Shown here piece after piece: positions 9,369-21,170 of a stretch of 27,922 nucleotides of DNA. Below the pieces are notes generated by a model. That model was not told the DNA's origin and did not search any database. It was given only the letters and a program-made list of their open reading frames with translations. Source of the stretch: Oopsacas minuta (taxonomy: Eukaryota > Porifera > Hexactinellida > Lyssacinosida > Leucopsacidae). The DNA lies in NCBI GenBank assembly GCA_024704765.1, contig JAKMXF010000166.1, forward strand, positions 369,818 through 397,739. The letters run 5' to 3'. Position numbers and translations under genes: made by a program. The first letter of the stretch is position 1, and each line of letters begins with the position of its first letter.

Positions 9369-9448
9369 CAGTGCAATCGCGATTATCAAAACATAATCCG
9401 AACGCTTTTGACCAGTCCTAACGAGTTCGGATAATCGAGGTTGTACTG
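9369..9448. mobile_element. Short Tigger-like MITE remnant, 80 bp
   Basis: Left end CAGTGCAATCGCGATTATC and right end GGATAATCGAGGTTGTACTG are inverted copies with the pattern of the 5034-5383 element. TA precedes the left end. Confidence 0.6.
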
Positions 9449-10253
9449 ATTAGATTGAATTAAAATGTGATTGCATACTACCAAATGTCCCGTTTTGGAT
9501 ATATTTAATTGTAATCTCCCGTAGAAAAGTATCCAAAAGTAGAATTGTTCGCTCTTTGATGCACTTTTTTTAAGGAACACTAACTTAAAATTCAGGCTTA
9601 AGGTCCTTAATTTTCTGTCAATTTCAGCCTCTAAGTTCCTTAAGAGTGTAGTTCAGAATATGCTACATCCCGGTTATATAGATAGCATCTTCTTTCCAGC
9701 TAATTTCTTCAGTCTGCTTGGCGATTATGCACCAATTTTAGATAGATATTTATTTTCTTATTTTACAAGGGCAAAGGTTTAATTGTAATTATTGAAAACT
9801 ATAGAATGAGTGTGTTCGCGTTTTACTACATAATTAGAAGTTAATTGTTGTTTATACGAAATAATGGTTGTTTGGCTTTTAAATAACCTACGTTATATTT
9901 CTTGTAATAATTAATATTTATTTGTAAGTGTTCGATATAGGCTAGTTGTTAAAGGTATATTTTTTGAAAACAATTACCATAAATAGGTACTTAATATATT
10001 TGATCTTGATTTACGGTACATCTCTGTTGGATTAACCTGAACTTCTTGCTGTAAACATAGAATAAGGAAATTCCACTCCTTATCTCATTAGTCTGAGCAG
10101 AGCCTCGTATGATTTATACTTAATTAATAATACGTATTACGTATATCAATATAAATAAGAGAAATCGTCTTATTAACAGCCAGCATTTAGCAAATATATC
10201 ATATTCTTGCTCAATATCAAAGTTATGTTTAGTATTCACATTTAACTGATGTG
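9449..10253. other. AT-rich intergenic DNA, nothing recognised
   Basis: No frame with a known domain, no RNA gene and no clear terminal repeats were found on either strand. Confidence 0.4.
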
Positions 10254-10255
10254 CA

Positions 10256-10414
10256 GTGGATCCTGCATATTCCGACACCTGTATAATTCAGAATACTTCT
10301 ATCATCAGACAATGTTTCTGATCTGATAAAGATTCTGGTAATACACATTCACTTGCATAATTAGACACAATTTTCATGTCCCAACGAGTTTGGAATATGC
10401 AAGTTTCACTATAT
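10256..10414. mobile_element. MITE-like element with TIRs
   Basis: CAGTGGATCCTGCATATTCC at the left and, on the opposite strand at the right, TAGTGAAACTTGCATATTCC form an imperfect terminal inverted repeat over about 20 bases. It ends about 210 bases before the scaffold start codon, so it lies in that gene's promoter-proximal region. Confidence 0.55.
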
Positions 10415-10625
10415 TGATTTTAACAGTTAACAACTATCCTTTTGTCGCTAATATCTACCAATTCTATGGTGGTACATAGTACCATTTATCCCTGCTATAT
10501 TCTATTGTCAAACCTGTATAGTATAACATTCCAAAATCCGTTAGCAAATTCTCAATTATATTTAATGAAGTAAATACTATTCATCCAAACATCTATTTAA
10601 TGATTAGGTAGATTCCTTTAGAAGA

Positions 10626-13600
10626 ATGAGTGAGGAGATGGAGATTGACATTAGTGTACTGAGAGATAAACAAGAGACTATAACAGAAGTTACAAACCAT
10701 CTCTCTCAGATATCTAGCATCGGTAATGCTACTATACTCATAGAAAAGATTAAAATAATAGTGAACCTGTCTAAACAGCTGTTGGAAGGATTTGACGAGG
10801 TTACAATAGTAAAGACTAGCAGCTATATCACTTTATTAGTCAGTAATGCTAAGATTATAGCAACTGATCCTACCCGTGTTACACCTGATGCTATCAAAAG
10901 GTTAGTGATAAGTAATTTAATGTGAATACTGCAATTATTTCATATTTGATATTTTGTAAAGCACCAAAATATACGATCATTAGGTTCTTATTAACTAGAT
11001 TCGCTTAACTCTTGCATTGGTGAAGAAGATACAAATATAGTTTCGATGAAGTTGGGAACTCTATAATGATTGCTATTCTATAAACTATATTATTGGGAAA
11101 TTTTGATTATTTTGACAAACTTTTCCCAAAATTATATGATCCAAATACTGCAATATAACTATATAAGCATGATAGCGGAGAGCGATTGTTTATGGGACAC
11201 CAGTTCAATTTGAATATTCAAGTACTATACTGACACATGTTGTAGCCCTCCTTTTTGTACTCCCATTAGTATATATCGTCAACGAAGCTTAACATATTTT
11301 GATCAATTATTTAAGTAGTTTTTTGGCATTTTATCTTAGTGATTCCCAGGGCATATTTAGAAATCTCAGAGCGGGATGCATTTATGAATACTACAGACTC
11401 CACTTAATAGACCATCGGTTAATCTGGTTAAGGAGCCAGAAACAGAACCATACAAATAGTATTTATTTATTCCGCTAAATCGGGTCAAAATAGCCTGTTC
11501 CGGATGTGACCCTATTAAGCGGAGTCTACTGTATTTGCATCTCATTAAAATACACATTACAATTAAAATACCCATTATTGAGGCTGAAGCAGAGAGGCAA
11601 TCGCTTCCTAGCTGCTCCCCTGGATTCATTATCAATTTCATTCTACTGTCATCATTTAACTACCCCAATCCATAGCACTGCTTAATCTTAATTAAGTTGT
11701 ATATACTTCTGGTTTTCTTTACGTATAGTATTTTGTGCTTTATTATAGCTTAACGCGTAGCAGAGATAAACTAGCTAATCAATTATCAGAACTGAATACA
11801 GTACTTGAACAGAGTATTGCTACACAAGTTGATACTCTAGAGGGTATAGGAGCCGATTCAGAATCTAATTCTAAAGACAGAGAGAAGGAACAGTTAGAAT
11901 TACTAGCTAAATATAGAGGAGAGCTAAAAGCTAAGAAAGATGTTCAACAGGCGTTTATTCTGGAAGGAGATCCTGCTACAATGTTAGAAGAGGTGACGTC
12001 ATTAATTTATGTATCTACTACAGTATTATCATATTAATTATTGGTACACTTTGGCAAAAAAGTAGCACGCTTATAAATTTTACTCTTAAATATTTATAAT
12101 TAACTTTTTCATTAGGTAAAGTAGGTGTATACTGACCTCATACGTATGCCCTATCATTCATATACGAGTGGGTATTATGTTTTATTCTTTCCATTCTTAA
12201 TTAGGGTGGATAACAATAGGTGTACATATTCATAAATTGAACACATACCGGAATACTGGTTCGCTCTCACTTACACGAGTGACAATCGAATTATCCCTCT
12301 AATTTAGAGTAAAAACGTAATGTGTATCATCTAGAGTTTAGTTTAACATATCTTACTCGTATTATTGAAAGTACATACAGTAGACTTTCGTTATAACGAA
12401 GTGCTTCGGCCCCCAATTACTTTCAGGCTATAGGGGTAAATACTCACTTCATTACAACGAGAAGTTTCGTCATATACGACTTGGTTGTAACTGGAGAGTA
12501 TACGTAGTAAGAATCTGAACTATCATGTTAAATACAAATTAGATAAAATTGCATTACATTATACAACTTTAAGCTACTAACTTGATTATTGACTCATTTA
12601 TAAACTGACTGTTACAATCTAGTTAATATCTGTTCCTATCTTACAGGTTGTATCAGAGTTTCTAGACTGTACAAAGAATCTCGGTAGGAGTTACGAGCCT
12701 GCTTCGAACCCATCCAGATGTGAGATACTCTGCTCTCTGTGTGGAATAGCTAGGTCTGTACTGAAATTACTTGACTTGGTAGATTCTCTATTTGTTAGTA
12801 AATTTCCTATGAGGAAACAGGTATACCAGTTCACAGAGAAACTGCTTGAGCTTGGTATGGCGTATAAGCCAGTGGAAGTAAAGGGAGGAAGGGAAGGAGA
12901 CGCGATCAGAGATATGAGGAAACAATTACCTGCTCTAAACAACTCTGCAAAGGTATTATAGCATCCATTATCCAGAATACATAGACTTATTAATTGTTTG
13001 ATACGTCTAATTAGTGTATATTTATTTAGAATATAATCCTATTCAAAATCAAACATCAGTTTTGAAATTTCAATAATCCGTATAGTATTAGTTTAGTGAG
13101 TGTGGTTATAATTAATAACGAGCCTTTGGCTCGTCGCTTCGCGATGAACTCGGCGCGTTGCGCCTCGAGGTATTCAACGGACAAATAAACAGACAAACAA
13201 CGATTGAGATTTAAAAGTTGTTTACAGTATTCAGACTCAGCATACCAGTATAGTCTTTGAAAGTATGATTCTACCTCAATTTTAAATTTGTTTACTTTAT
13301 GTACCTAAAAGTAAACAAAGACTTATATTTACTTCCTTGATAAACACGATAAATACATAGTTATGCGGAAATTTCAAAATTGCATATCGTAAATCCTTTC
13401 CTTGACAACGGACAAACAAACAGACAACAATTAAGGTTCAATAATATAGATATATTATGTTGTAGCTACTCTTTATATACATTACTCTACATTGATTACT
13501 CATATTAAATGAATTTTCAATTAATCCAGGTGATGTTCGAGCAGTTAGAAGAGAGAGTTCGTAACCTAACTGCTAGCAGACACAAGAGTATGAAACGTAA

Positions 13601-16600
13601 ACAAGATTTAAGTCTGCTGGGAAGTTCGGAGCTAGAAGCTATGAAATCAGAACCAAATGAAAACAAATCCCGATCTCTCCTCCTCAGACTAATATGTCAC
13701 GTTTGTTGTACCAGTGCTAAACAGGCTAGTAATGGAGATCCTATCAAGAGAGGATCTGTATTGAGGTTAGAAGTGTCAGGAGATGCGACTATCCGCGAGC
13801 TGAAAGAACAGTTGAGTGTATACACAGGTATTCCTGTGAAGTATGTTCTCCCTAGATTTCCTGGTGTAGAACAGCCACCAGATAATGAGGAAGAGCTAGG
13901 AGAGTTATTTGGGGGTGGAGACATGAAAGATGTGTTTCTATTTGATCTCTCTTCTTCTGAAGGTAATTTCAATTTCTTTTTCGATTTCAACCTATCCCGT
14001 TCAAATTATTTAAGTTATTCTATTTATAGGCCTCCCAGAGGATGAGTTCCGGGAGTTACGTAGACTTGCTGTAGCTCAGATGACTATAGACAGTTACCAA
14101 TGGGATACCGAATGGGCGGGAGATATCGCACAAGCTACTGTAGACTATGACGTCACAGAGCCAGGTCACCTGTCATTCATTGAGGGGGAACTATTAAGAG
14201 TGTTGGTGAGGAATCCTGATGGTTGGTGGAAAGGAGAAGTTAACGGGGTGACTGGCATTTTCTACAAAACATTTGTAGTTGAATTAAAGAGAGATACACC
14301 TACTAGTGTCCCTACTAACTTCAAACAAGTTGCATTCCAAGGAAAACCCAAACAATCCTTCTTATTGAGAAAGAAGTCTGACGAAACAATTCTATCTTCT
14401 CCAGCTCAAAAGAGGTCCCTCTCTTCTGTCAGATCTCTAGTTCACCAAGATAGTGCTGATAATCCTAAGAATACTGGTACACCTGAGCTCAAGAAGAAGA
14501 TGTCTCATATTTCTATTTCTCTCGAATCTGATGCAAATCCAGAGAAACCTCATCCCATACAAGAAGAATCAGAAACTCCTAGTACAGATCCATTTAATGA
14601 TTCGTTTTCTACTTCAGAGCGAAATAATTCTTGTATAAGAGATAAAGACAGTTATTCTGAGAGGAAAATAACTAATAGAGTCAATTCAGTGAATATTGAT
14701 GAACTCATCGATCAACTGAGCGAGTATTCTGGTATTTCTATGCCTCAAGACACAACACCTCACAATACAGTCACAAGTATAACTAATATGGGATTTAACC
14801 TAGAGTCCCCAGTTAAACCAGATACTACCGATTCGAAGGTGAATGATTTCGCGAAATGTACATCAAATCCTTTATCCATAGTTAATCCTATTTTGAATGA
14901 TTGTGAAATGACGAAATACTTGTACGACTCTCTAGATGGCGTGGATAAAACCGCAGAATCGGATAAAACATCTGATATTGTGAGTGAAGATAATCCTTTG
15001 TATGAGAAGGTTACTCTACCTCCTAATTCCCTAGCAGTAGCAATAGACACAGATGAACCAAGCACATCTATTTCTCTAAGCCCTGCATTTACAGAGTCAA
15101 GATCTCCCCCTGATACAGCAGCACGTCCGCCTATTCCTACAACTACACGACCCATTAAATCCATTCAGAATCCTTCGAATCCGAAATCAGCTACAAAATC
15201 TTCCGGAAAGAAATTCAAGCTAGGTGGTTCAAAATATGATAAAGATGAGAAAGAAAAGGAAAAAGTAAAACCTCCCTCGAAGCCTAAAAGACATTTCTTC
15301 GGCCGAAAACAGAAGAGCACTCCTGACACTGTCTTTACGGACAGTCATACTTCATTTGACCCTCCTCTCCCTCCAATCCCACCAACAGACACTATTTCTA
15401 ACTCTAACAACTCTTCTACGAACAATTCTAACCACTTCCCTATAGGAATATACAGTGTACTTAGTGATCCCAATCAATCTCAATCAGATATATACGAACA
15501 AGTTGACAATAACATTAAAATAGAGTCACAGAGTGAGAACTTAATCAGATCCAAGGCTACGTCAACAGACACAGCCTCTCCTAGTACTAGTCACTATGAA
15601 ACGGTTGATTTGATTTCTCCACCTCGTTCTAACAATATTTCTCAGTTTACTGGTAGTGCTAATGACTTGTATTCTAAAGTTGATTTAGCTCAGAAGCATT
15701 TCAGAAAGACTGCTAGTGTAGAAGAACAAGCTACTTCTTCACAGCTGTCTACTGACGAGTTATCCTCTCTAGCTGTAGTATATAATAATGAGAGTGATAC
15801 AAGTAATGAACCAGTCCTGGGAAAAGATTTCATAAACTCCTACCCAATATACTCACATGTCACTAGGAAGAGAGATTCTGTAATTATTCAAGATGACGAG
15901 AATGATACTCCTGTGTCTGTATCCATCTCTCCCAAACAGGAAACTGAGCCTTATTGGAGTGAGGCTGCTCAAGAAAATGAACTTTTACCCAAAACCCGTC
16001 CCATTTTACCTCCCAAAACGCTCAGTATTGAAGATGTAGAGATATACATTAAAGAAACAGATAGAGAAGTGCAGGAGATGATACACTCTCCTATAGAGAC
16101 ATTCGTACCATCCTCTAGTCCCGGTCACAAGAAGAGGTTCTCACATTATCAAGAAGTACCAGAACCTCAATCTCCTACAGTACCAGCTTGTATACTAACT
16201 GATGATGATTATGAAGAAATCCCTGAGAGGAATCGCGCTTTTTCTCTGCCACAACAAAGCCAACATGGGGACATAGTCAAGACCCCTCTCGAAATAACAC
16301 ACTCTGCAGAATATGGAAAACGTATGAGACTTAAAGATGAAGTGAACAATGCACCGCTTCCTCCTATACCCGTTAATATTGACGATACCCCGACCCAAAC
16401 TATAGATAATGACCTATCTCAATACGAAAGCATTGAATCTATTTTAGGCTCAAAAATACCAAACAGATATAAAGATCAGATACAGGATCTCATTCAGGAA
16501 CGAACTCCAAATGATGTTAGAAGTTATTATAGTGACGCTCTGCTAACTTGTGTATCAAATTTACTACAGCTAAGCAATACATCAATCTCTTACAGTCTCT

Positions 16601-17034
16601 TTACAAGAGATAATTCACAACACACAAAGAAGTTAATCAAATCCCTCGAAATGGGACAACCATTGAATGTGGATTTTAGAACATCTCCTTCAGTATTTGC
16701 AAGTCTTATTAGGTTAATTCTAAAGAGTGAAAGAATGGGTCCGCTATTTTCTAGCTCATTAACTGAACAATTGCTTATTCTGGTTAAGAACGATAATGAA
16801 CAAACTATATACGTGGAGATACACTCATTGGAACAACGATTGAATAAATTTATTCGCGATTTTATTTATCTACTCAACTTGAACTTCACCTGCTTAACTG
16901 AAAAGAAAAAACAAGAATTTATATTAGCTCTATCTCCTCTCTTCTTCGAAGACACTAGCAAAAAGAACATTGATACTTGCAGACATATCCTACGCTATTT
17001 GATTGAACATTATTCTACTATCTTCAAAAATTAA
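10626..17034 (+). CDS. UBL-SH3-RhoGAP-like signalling scaffold (five exons)
   Basis: Exons: 10626-10900, 11749-11992, 12647-12952, 13530-13962, 14030-17034. All junctions are GT-AG, phases agree, and the product is about 1420 aa. Residues 1-345 are mostly helical with no recognised domain. About 345-415 resemble a ubiquitin-like fold (LRLEVSGDATIRELKEQL). About 453-510 are an SH3 domain (ATVDYDVTEPGHLSFIEGE, then DGWWKGEVNGVTGIF). Residues 520-1220 are Ser/Thr/Asn-rich and probably disordered, with proline-rich SH3-ligand motifs (PPLPPIPPTD, KTRPILPPKTL, APLPPIPVN) and YEKV, YEQV, YETV, YSKV, YSHV, YQEV, YEEI and YESI. About 1228-1415 align with a RhoGAP domain (HTKKLIKSLEMG, FASLIRLILKSERMGPLF, ILALSPLFFED) but the arginine-finger position is not canonical. 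Such a build suggests a cytoskeletal or tyrosine-kinase adaptor. The full combination was not recognised as a known family. Alternative: exon 5 is a separate gene starting at the ATG at 14080. Confidence 0.75.
10901..11748 (+). other. Scaffold intron 1 (848 bp)
   Basis: Begins GTTAGT after AAAAG and ends TTTATTATAG. It joins phase 2 to phase 2 and carries a Tigger-like MITE at 11394-11531. No other gene is seen in it. Confidence 0.7.
11394..11531. mobile_element. Tigger-like MITE, 138 bp, in scaffold intron 1
   Basis: Left end TA-CAGACTCCACTTAATAG, right end CTATTAAGCGGAGTCTACTG-TA. The ends are inverted copies (the left lacks about three bases) and both are flanked by TA. Confidence 0.65.
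12378..12505. mobile_element. Tigger/pogo-like MITE in scaffold intron 2
   Basis: The left end TA-CAGTAGACTTTCGTTATAA matches the repeat at 2080 over about 30 bases. The right end (TTGGTTGTAACTGGAGAGTA) is degraded, so the right border is approximate. Confidence 0.5.
13119..13450. repeat. Dispersed repeat family A, copy 3, in scaffold intron 3
   Basis: Nearly colinear with 8823-9257: the same palindromic GC block (GAGCCTTTGGCTC), the same first ACGGACAAA tail, TGAAAGTATGATTCTACCTC, TTGATAAACACGATAAATAC, and the same terminal tail ending AATATAGATAT. It is shorter than copy 2 by an internal deletion. It lies about 80 bases before the exon 4 acceptor. Confidence 0.8.
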
Positions 17035-18501
17035 TATTTGTTCTGTATGGTCCTGATTTGTTGATATTCATTTTATGTGTTTCACTAGCTTTCTATATTT
17101 GTATAAAATTGTAGTGAATTGTTTATTAATAATTGATTTGGCTCATTATCTGTATTGTTTCTAATTCAATATTATACATAATAATTCTTGTACATACGGG
17201 TATGCTTCTAATGAACAAATTCGTACTCTAAATTGAGATTTCTACGTACACCACATAGATGCCATATATTCGCCATATTCCCTCGCTACTTATGATTCAT
17301 CCTGCTCTTCAAGCCCTTCCAAATATAGAAATATATTCAGTTAGTTGTAATGACATAATTTACAGCTGTGTTTGGTATTGATTTATTTGAGGATACCTAA
17401 TTAGGATGTATTGTATGTATTTTCCAAAAAAGATGGCTCCCAATGTTGGGAAGAAATTATTGTATATTTCTTATATTTACTAGACTGTCTAGAGAAGATT
17501 ACAATTATCAAACATAAGAAAAGTATTTAAAGAGTACAATATATTCGCCTACTACTGAATTACTTTATATTCCAAAATAATTAATAAACTTCTGACGTCA
17601 CTCAATCACTTTATATAATGTGTATGGTGAAGCTTAGAACTAATCCGAGCCAGAGGATCAAGCTTTGCCTTGTGTGAGTTCTAGGTATTCAGAAATTCAT
17701 GATGTGCTGAACTGGAAGTTATCTTACAGATATATAGTCGACATTAATGGAAAGGTTGAGGATAGCTCCGCACGTTATTAGTAATGTTGAAATTCGGTTA
17801 AATGCGATTAATTCTTCTTATTGTCAGAATTCTTACCAATTGTTATCTGTCACGTGTCTTGTATATTGTCCTAACGAAAAGTATTGAAAAACCGACTTAT
17901 AGAGATTCAACTAATTGCATCACCTTTTATATTGATTTTTCCCTTCAAACGCTAAAAGGAATTATCTGTTTCTCTATTTCCTAATTCAATATGGCTTGAA
18001 GATGTCCACAATTTTCTCATTTTCTAAGGATTTGTTGCGATAGTTAATATGCTTTGAATTTCATTTCGGCTATTCAACCTCTTGTACTTTATCTGGTGCA
18101 TAGAAAAAGGTTTAGTAGCTGGGAGTGAGACAGTTCTCTACAGACTAGTACGATATTTCACTGCAGGTAGGATATTTCTCTACAGGTCTGATATTTGTGG
18201 ACAGAGGAGATTTGTACAGGTAAGGTGTGGTCACAGAGTTATGCAGGTTATTCGGAGCACGCTCCTAGCGCTAATCCTCTAAAATTTTCACACGCCTAAT
18301 CAGTAAATTAGTGTTATGATATAAGGAAAGATTCTCAAATTTATTGCTCCTAAATATAATTGCGGCAAAAATCAGCGTCCGGCTCTCCTAGCGAGTTCCT
18401 TGAAGTTGTTCTACCTGTACAAATATCTTCTACATAAATGTCATATCTGAAGAGAACTGTCGTACTTGCAGTTGGCAGGTAGCAGTGGTGTAGCATTAGG
18501 G
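17035..18501. other. Gap between scaffold and 14-3-3 genes, no gene recognised
   Basis: AT-rich DNA. Frames at 17802-17984 and 18082-18282 have no domain. An ACAG|GTAAGG donor-like site at about 18216-18225 could end a non-coding 5' exon of the 14-3-3 gene, but there is nothing further to support that. Confidence 0.35.
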
Positions 18502-18634
18502 CAGCGGTTTCCAACCTTTTCAGCCTTGGACCCCTATAGTAATTTTAACATATCCTGTGCACCCCTCGCATAGACTGTAATAAATCGTGTGGACCCACTG
18601 CTTATCGTTCATGGACCCCAGGTTGAAACCGATG
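18502..18634. mobile_element. hAT-type MITE, 133 bp, with perfect 8-bp target duplication
   Basis: Left end CAGCGGTTTCCAACC; reverse complement of right end CATCGGTTTCAACC. The octamer CATTAGGG lies directly before (18494-18501) and after (18635-18642), the 8-bp duplication expected of hAT transposition. Confidence 0.9.
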
Positions 18635-18642
18635 CATTAGGG

Positions 18643-19322
18643 GTTCAGACTGTTCATTGAACTAGAGGCTTCAAAATTCTACATGTTTCTACTTCCATTA
18701 TTTCATTGTAATCTAAGAATTAAATTATTTGTATTATTTATTTTATAGTACATCTAACTCATCTAACTATTATTTAGATAAACCAGATTTAAATCTTTTA
18801 AATATTGGTCAACATGATTACATGAAGCGAATGCATTTGTCAGACATCAATATTTCTAATTCCACAATGGCAGATACCTTAGAGACGCTGGGGGCAACAT
18901 TAGGGAGCTTGTTTCATTCTAATCCACGAATAATCTTGCGCCACAACTGAGGTAGTGGATTAGAATAGATAGGAACACAAAATAGCAAATATTGTCTCAC
19001 TAAATGATACATGTCTGACAATACATACTGGTAAATTCTGACAAATCCAGTGCTCGGATCAACAGTGCTATTAATATGCGGGAAATGACATCTCCGAGCC
19101 CCAAGTCTCAAAATTTTCTTGATCGAACCCCTGAACCTTAGCCATGCCAATCGAGTTTATACTTAATATCACGAGTCCTATTTATCTTCCTCCAGTACTA
19201 TAAATCTATATTAGGCTCATGTCAATGATGTCATATCTTATAATTTGTATTTAATTGTTATTTTAACCGCTGCATTCCATTGAAGATTAGTCGTAGCCTA
19301 GTACCTATTTTCTGACTGCTTA
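18643..19322. other. 14-3-3 upstream region
   Basis: Contains an 11-bp perfect inverted repeat TTCTAATCCAC (18917-18927) / GTGGATTAGAA (18955-18965), probably part of a small mobile-element remnant. An open frame at 18729-18950 follows an acceptor-like TTATTTTATAG but has no known domain. No gene is called. Confidence 0.4.
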
Positions 19323-20162
19323 ATGACGAACCGCGATGCCATGCTAACCAAGGCCAAACTGGCTGAGCAAGTTGAGAGGTACGACGAGATGGTAACTGCG
19401 ATGAAGGAGCTAGCCGAGAAATCTGACGAGCAGGAGTTGACTGAAGAGGAACGGAACTTACTTTCTGTAGCCTATAAGAACGTGATCGGAACAAGGAGGG
19501 CTTCTTGTCGTATCTTGAACTCGATTGCGAATAAAGAAGATGGAAAATCTGATGAAAGGGTACAAACTAGGGTATTACATCAAAGCCTCAATTATTTGTT
19601 TATTGTCTATTAATAGGTTGAAATGATATCCTCTTACAAGAGTAGAGTACAGGCTGAAATGAAAGACATCTGTGATGAAATACTCTCACTCCTAAACAAA
19701 TATCTGATACCTAATTCTAAAAAATCAGATACCAAGGTTTTCTATCATAAGATGAAAGGAGACTATTATCGCTACTTGGCTGAGTTCTCAACACAGAATG
19801 AGAGGAGCTTGGTCAGCGAGAATGCAAAAGAAGCATACCAACAAGCAGTTAAGATCGCTGAAGAACTAGATGAGACCGATCCTATCCGTCTAGGTCTAGC
19901 TCTTAATTTCTCTGTGTTCTACTATGAGATATTAAGTAAGCCAAAAGAGGCATGTACACTCGCACGGAATGCTTTTGAAGAAGCCATGAGTAAGTTAGAC
20001 GATGTAAGAGAGGACAAATACAAAGACGCAACCCTCATTATGCAACTACTACGTGATAACCTGACTCTCTGGGCTGACGACTCAGGAGCTCTCGACCCTG
20101 AGGGAGAGGAGACTCCTGTCGAAGCTAAGCCTCCTCAAGATGGAGACAAACCAGATGACTGA
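19323..20162 (+). CDS. 14-3-3 protein (two exons)
   Basis: Exons 19323-19559 and 19617-20162, separated by a 57-bp GT-AG intron in phase 0. The joined product is 260 aa, normal for the family. 14-3-3 proteins are cytosolic dimers that bind phospho-Ser/Thr motifs in many signalling partners. Both family signatures are present: [13 protein letters not shown] and [18 protein letters not shown]. The phosphopeptide pocket residues are visible in VIGTRRAS (Lys/Arg), YYRYLAEF (Arg-Tyr) and [15 protein letters not shown] (Asn). The usual Trp in RRASWR is Cys here (RRASCR). The acidic C-terminal tail ([20 protein letters not shown]) is typical. Isoform (epsilon or the common zeta-like group) cannot be decided by eye. 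ATG at 19323 gives the normal N-terminus, so no upstream coding exon is needed. Confidence 0.96.
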
Positions 20163-21170
20163 TAGGAATGAATTATCCTCTCTCTTATACATAGCCTCTT
20201 AGTAATCCAATAACTCAATCATTTATTACAATAGTATATTACTCCTTTAGAGTAGATCTTTTCTTACATTTCACTTATAATTCCAGCGTGTTGTTGATAC
20301 GTTTTTGTAGCGGTTTGTACTAGTGTACTGATCAGCACTATATTTCTTCATATATAGTTGTTTGTTGTGTCACCCACTTATAACATTGTGAACTATATTT
20401 AATTTTTGGTCTCATTCACTACAGATAACCTGTTATACGTTTATAATAATGTTGGGTGTAGATCATTTGTTCCCTTCAGGGACCATATCAGTCATGATTT
20501 GATGTATCGAGCAGGGTTGATCAACCTGTTATGTCATTTTTGGTCAATTTGATCTAACTTGGCAAAACGTGACTAAACATGACCGAAACTGAACCACAAG
20601 ATGCTTGTGTATAATCATCAGGGTGATGATTATCCAGACGTATGCGGTGCGCCTAGAGCCTTATAAATTTGGGCAAATATATCTCTAGGCGTAGAAACTC
20701 ATATATCGTAATACAAAATGTATAGTCTAGGTATGAAATGAGTTAGAATACATTTGTAGACGTATGGCCCTGAGAACCTGGATGAAACCCTATTCGTCAT
20801 GCAACTGATTTTTATACAAAGTGTATGAAAAATCTTAGTTTAGAGCTTTACCTCTGTAGCTTCATGATCTACTGTATCTTTATCCGATCCTAGTCACGAA
20901 ACTGAAAGCTATGATTCTCATTATCTCTAGGCATTCATGAACTCAATAATATTTTGCAGTATTCAACTAATAATAATTTCCGTAATCAGCAGCTGTGTAT
21001 ATAAATATACGAAAATCTGTATATGATTTACAAGAAAATAGGATAAACTTGTTTAATTTAGGAAATGTCGAATTTTACATCAGATCAGTTATTTGCTGTT
21101 TAAGAAATCTTAACGCTTGTTCTTTCCTTGATTCCCATTCCATTTTGCTTTTTCTCTTTCTCTGCATTGA
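20163..21170. other. Gap between 14-3-3 and the integrase pseudogene
   Basis: No gene is seen. It has one perfect 10-bp hairpin, ATAATCATCA (20611-20620) / TGATGATTAT (20624-20633), with a GGG loop. CTAGGCG and CGCCTAG motifs near 20651-20696 face each other inverted. The open frame at 20995-21225 is AT-rich without a domain. Confidence 0.4.

Noticed and set aside
14080-17034. SH3/GAP-like protein as a gene on its own
   Set aside because: Kept as exon 5: a GT-AG intron of 67 bp with matching phase joins it to exon 4, and the frame is open upstream of the ATG to the acceptor. Transcript data could still reverse this.
18082-18282. Possible 5' coding exon of the 14-3-3 gene
   Set aside because: The 14-3-3 frame already has its normal N-terminus at 19323; only a donor-like site supports this block.
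18729-18950. Possible exon after a good acceptor-like site
   Set aside because: No domain, no partner exon with matching phase, and it overlaps an 11-bp inverted repeat that looks like a mobile-element remnant.
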